Part shown: one piece after another, positions 60,361 through 64,000 of the stretch
Layout: each line of letters starts with the position of its first letter
How positions within the stretch are numbered: position 1 is the stretch's first letter
Assembly: GCA_036924285.1 (NCBI GenBank)
Contig: JAYKYS010000005.1
Span: 3,968,001-4,032,000, forward strand
Origin: Asterella californica
Lineage: Eukaryota; Streptophyta; Marchantiopsida; Marchantiales; Aytoniaceae
Length of the DNA stretch: 64,000 bases
Direction: 5' to 3'
The notes under the pieces: generated by a model
What the model was told of the DNA's origin: nothing
The model's input: the letters and a program-made list of their open reading frames with translations, nothing else
Database searches by the model: none
Made by a program: the position numbers and the translations under genes

Positions 60361-63300
60361 TCTCTTAAATTATCTAGCAGTGCACACCATGTAGGCAACC
60401 CTACATGAGCGGTAACCTCAATGAGTTGATAGTATAAAGTTACAAAGAGTTTTCACTGAAATATCAAAAAGCAAATGTGACTACTCGGAAATAGTGACAT
60501 AAATGTCAATCTAAGCATGCGGATGTTTTGCAGGAGACCAAGCATCAACATCTTTACAAAGTCAGATGCATATCGCTTAACTTTCAAATCAAAAATCTGA
60601 GAGAAATCCAAACCGTTTGTATCCTTCAATGTATTTTTGCTAGCTTGTGCAAGATTTGTGTCCACTTTGTCCTTAGAATAAAAACCAGGTACATATGATG
60701 GTGGAAAGTCATCTACATGTTATACAAAACAAACCAACAGTATGATAATTTCTTAAATGATCTTTAAAATCACAAGGTTTCAAGTTTCCAAGTTTTATCA
60801 TGTTGGACCTGCAAGTAAGTCTTCTCAACATAACACAGGTTAGACCTGGTGTGAATGCATTAGTTATTACAAAAAGAACTTTCCAAGCAACAGTACATCT
60901 TTGTGATTTATGAGCTACCACTGCATAACTTAGTAGCAAAGAGAAAGTCTATTTGATGAATGTTTTTTTTCTTTTATATATTTGACTTTGGTTAATCTTG
61001 AAGGAATACTTTTGATATTTCTCGCTTGTTATCTTTGTTCATGACCATAGACTCCATGACAGATCACAGTAACTGTCATGAAGTCATTATGCTAATGCTT
61101 GGTTTAAGAGGTTTGTTTTATCTGTGGTTATGTTTCTAGTGTAAATTGTGTTGTTTATAATGTTGATTGTGTTCGTGTACAGTTCTTTGTTCTCCTTAAG
61201 GAGTTAAATTGCATATTGTTCAAATCATATATAAATTTCTTTAATGCTATAAATCCAGTTGTGAACAAAAACGAAATATGGTTTAGTTAGTTTGACATGA
61301 CAATGTTAGATAATGATTAGAAGGCTTTCACTCCTGATTGAATGGCTGAGTCGTTGAGATGACGGTCACTTTTGAGAATTATTGTACCATCATCAACTTC
61401 TCTCTAGTATAATTTTCAGGTACTCATAAGGACTCTAGGTATGTAATTGTGTAATGTTATCAACTTTTTGTAGCATGGATAGTTGGACAGACTGGTTATA
61501 TACTTGCTGCAAAATTGATCTAAGAATGAGTCATTGAGAAACTATGTTAGAGATCAGAGATCTCTAACGTTAGAAGCAAATGAGCTTGAACTTTTTGCTA
61601 GCATGTTAAAAAGAGATAAATGAAAAGACCATCACATTTTTTTCTTGTGTCTAGTGGCTGATTGACATGAAAAACATTCACTTTAGTCTTTTGCATTGTC
61701 TAGACTCTAAAATATTTCATGTACCATATCAAAGTTTTGAATAAAAACGAAATATTTTACTAAAACACAAAAAATAAAAAACAAAAAGTAAATTTCCAAT
61801 AAATCCTGAACCCACATGCTAATTTTCGAGAGATTGAAAGCTTTGACACTACATTTCACCAAGAGCATGAAAAGAAAAGAAGTAGTTATAGCTAGTCTTA
61901 GGGAAGTAACATTTTCTATTGGTCCGTCCGGATCTCATGGGGTGTCCGTACTTTTACCTGGCTCGTACTGTATGCCGCCCAGGATGAGGTCTTCACCCGT
62001 CACCCATGTCGTGACTTAGCATGGCATGGCACCATGGGCATCATGAGGACAGGATGGGTGAATGGGGAAAACCACAAAAAGAATGGTTGTGGGCGGTGAC
62101 GGGTGGAACAACAGAGAATCTACAGTAGGAGCCGGTTGCAAGGAAAAAGAGCAGAGGGCGAACGAGAAAGAGGAAAAGTGGGGAATTAATGCCTGCCCCT
62201 GCCCGGGGGAAGTCAAGTGCAGGCAGAGCAAATGAGCGGTAGAGGCCTTCCTCCTCTCAACCCGCCCTCTTCCTCCTCCTCTCCTTCTTCTCCTTCTACG
62301 AGGAAGATGGAACTGTACCTTCGGTCCCCACCACCTCCTCCGCTCCTTCCTTCTGCTGTCGCCGGAACAGGACACTAGAGCATGGCACAGCACTTCCTTG
62401 AGCTCAGTTCAGCGGAGTTTGGCCTTCTGTTCTTGCTTTTCTTTCTGTTCGCGACACAGAAGGAGAGTACCGCAAGAGAGATGAATCGTGTCAGATTCGG
62501 GTCTGGTCTGGGAAGGCAGGAGGAACAGAGGGAGGGGTCGTTATGCGTCGCACCAGCGATACCACCTGGGCAGCAGCAACATTAACGACAATACGAGGCA
62601 ACAGAAGAAGGAGCTACCGCAGCAAGGAAACCATTCAATCAATTGCTGCTGAGGCTGGGGTAGAGACGAAAGGTGTGAGAGGACGAGCGGAGAGGAGAGG
62701 TAGACGGATAGTTGTAGAGTCCTTGTTGATAATAATAGCTCTAGTGTCACTGGGAAGGCCTGTTGAATCAAAGTTCCAGAGGACATGATGGAATGGTTGT
62801 TGTGGAGGAGGAGCAAGTTCTGTGGAGTGACAAGCGACGAGGACTAGAACGAAGAGAGAGTGAGACGAGCTCGAGATAAGAGTGGTGGGAAGGAGAGCAG
62901 AGAAGGAGCAGTGTCGGTTAGTGAAGAAGAAGATTGTTGATCGTTCGGGCTATCTACGTACAGATTCGTGCCGTATAATGTGTGACGAAAGGGGGAGTAA
63001 TAGTTTATTTAATTCCGTATAATTTTCCTTTTTCCTCGGGCCACCCGAAATCGGAGGAGGAGGAGGTTGTGGTGGGGGTTGGATATCACTCCATATTCTT
63101 TGTCTGTTGGTGGTGTTGATGGAGCTTTCGCTGATAGATACGAACTCCCATATGTGAGGGATCCTGATACTTGTTCTTCTTTCTGCCTTGTCTCATTTTT
63201 TCTACATCTTCTTCTTCCTCCTCTTCTTTCGTGACCCGTCCGACCCACCCACTCCCGCTTGCTACTGCTCGTGGCTGGCTGACTGGCCGTCCGTCCGGAT

Positions 63301-63408
63301 CGCCTTGCATTGGGCGGTGTGGTGATCCAAGTCCCCAAAGTGGCGGATTGGGTTCTTCCTGATTTTATTACAAATTTTACGCCAACTGAGACTGAAACCA
63401 ACCCAACA
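60361..63408. other. Spacer and presumed SnRK1 beta upstream region
   Basis: 60,361-61,900 is AT-rich with one exon-like minus-strand frame (listed separately). 61,900-63,408 is more mixed, with CT-rich runs (for example 62,265-62,300 and 63,190-63,235) that suit a 5' UTR or promoter. Frames at 62,016-62,393 (minus) and 62,543-62,788 (plus) are low-complexity and not called. No TATA box was fixed with confidence. Confidence 0.45.
60453..60712 (-). other. Exon-like open segment, unidentified
   Basis: On the minus strand a polypyrimidine-AG (TATAACATGTAG, near 60,713) is followed by an open frame reading DDFPPSYVPGFYSKDKV and continuing for about 85 codons to a stop at 60,453. It looks like the first part of an exon behind a splice acceptor, but no partner exon or family was identified. 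It may be a gene fragment or chance. Confidence 0.25.
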
Positions 63409-63612
63409 ATGGGGAACGCAAACGTGAGAAGTCCGAAGGAACATTCAGGGATCGATCCAGGTGTACCCAATTCGCATTTAGCGGCTGGACAGTCTGTCCA
63501 CGGTGGGGATTCCGGTCGGTTAGGGGCGATGGCGTACGGCGAGAGTATGCTGCAGAGTCCTCCAGATAGCCCTAGTAGTGTGTCGCGCTCTCCTCTCATG
63601 TTTACCCCGCAG
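63409..63612 (+). CDS. SnRK1 (AMPK/SNF1) beta regulatory subunit, first exon only
   Basis: The beta subunit anchors the SnRK1 energy-sensing kinase and bridges the catalytic alpha and gamma subunits, at membranes and in nucleus and cytosol. The exon has 68 codons. The start MGNANVRSP gives the N-myristoylation glycine typical of plant KIN beta. A low-complexity stretch then leads to LQSPPDSPSSVSRSPLMFTPQ, which matches the SPPGSP...SPFLFAPQ region of plant beta subunits. The exon ends at CAG before a GT donor at 63,613, in phase 0, exactly where those proteins continue with VPVAPL. The ATG at 63,409 is preferred to an upstream in-frame reading (from 63,310) because of the conserved MGNAN. The glycogen-binding and C-terminal domains lie outside the window. 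Confidence 0.85.
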
Positions 63613-64000
63613 GTATATGGCTTGCCACCCCGCCCCTCCTTCCCAGTCATTTGACCTTCTCGTGTCCTTTCGTCTTGCTTCCTTTCTACCCAGGGTTGAA
63701 TCGCGTACTGGTGGGGGAATTACATACACTCATCGTCTAGAGCTCTGCTCCGTTCTATCGTCGCCTGGATCCTCAACCCTGTTGGAGATGTTATTTGTCG
63801 GGGATCGTCACTGCTTGGCCAGAATTTTCCGCTTTGATACTCTTAACACCGATTTGTAGGAGATAATCTTCATTTCATTCCCGATTCTGCAAGAGGGTCC
63901 ACGTCTCTGTCTGACATTGAAATTAGTGGTACCTCAAGTTTCAATTACGCTTGCTGATATTGTAGCGAAGGACCGGACAGACCGTCAGTGAGTTTGTGGT
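63613..64000 (+). other. First intron of the SnRK1 beta gene
   Basis: It begins GTATATGG and shows no exon that resembles the next part of the beta subunit up to the window end. The intron therefore probably continues beyond 64,000. A plus-strand frame at 63,578-63,859 is a shadow. Confidence 0.6.

Noticed and set aside
62016..62393. 125-codon minus-strand ORF rich in arginine
   Set aside because: The arginines come from a CT-rich run on the plus strand that fits promoter or UTR DNA.
63310..63408. SnRK1 beta start at 63,310
   Set aside because: The upstream in-frame residues do not resemble the family, while MGNAN at 63,409 does.

Overview
This window looks like nuclear DNA from a land plant. 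Four protein genes with GT-AG introns are split among compact exons, and between them lie several decayed LTR retrotransposons and AT-rich or repeat-rich spacer. The gene set is plant-like: a CDC48/p97 ATPase with plant-type ends, a nuclear copy of the bacterial-type lipid A kinase LpxK, a RIT1 initiator-tRNA ribosyl-phosphate transferase, and an N-myristoylated SnRK1 beta subunit. The commonest retroelement here has a DHGSEIN protease motif and an FLDD-type reverse transcriptase. It reminds me of elements I associate with bryophytes, so a liverwort or moss is my guess, but the window alone does not prove it.

Layout. 1-5.1 kb is AT-rich non-coding DNA with small inverted and tandem repeats. 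5.1-7.6 kb is a minus-strand fragment of a gypsy-like element I call family A. 9.4-14.1 kb is a longer plus-strand family A copy, broken by stops and by a deletion over the RT active site. 14.1-17.3 kb is spacer with tandem duplications.

The gene block runs from 17.3 to 33.0 kb, all on the minus strand: RIT1 (6 exons, 551 aa), LpxK (8 exons, 417 aa) and CDC48 (9 exons, 815 aa). Each joins in frame at canonical splice sites from ATG to stop. RIT1 acts on cytosolic initiator tRNA, LpxK is expected in an organelle, and CDC48 is the general ubiquitin-dependent unfoldase. They share no obvious pathway and are separated by 1.3-1.6 kb, so the order is probably incidental.

35.2-41.5 kb is a family A copy with diverged LTRs. 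43,720-52,475 is a structurally complete Tat/Athila-like Ty3/gypsy element on the minus strand, with nearly identical 912/913-bp LTRs, a GATC target duplication, a tRNA-Asp-like primer site and a purine tract. Its coding region carries several stops and frameshifts. It also has extra sense-strand reading frames between the primer site and gag, one with a CCHC zinc knuckle. 52.9-56.4 kb is an unusual GAAGAC/CTTC-rich stretch with a gag-like reading frame. 57.4-60.4 kb is a degenerate chromovirus pol with a chromodomain. The first exon of the SnRK1 beta gene starts at 63,409 on the plus strand and runs off the window.

No rRNA, tRNA, CRISPR array or prokaryotic operon was recognised.
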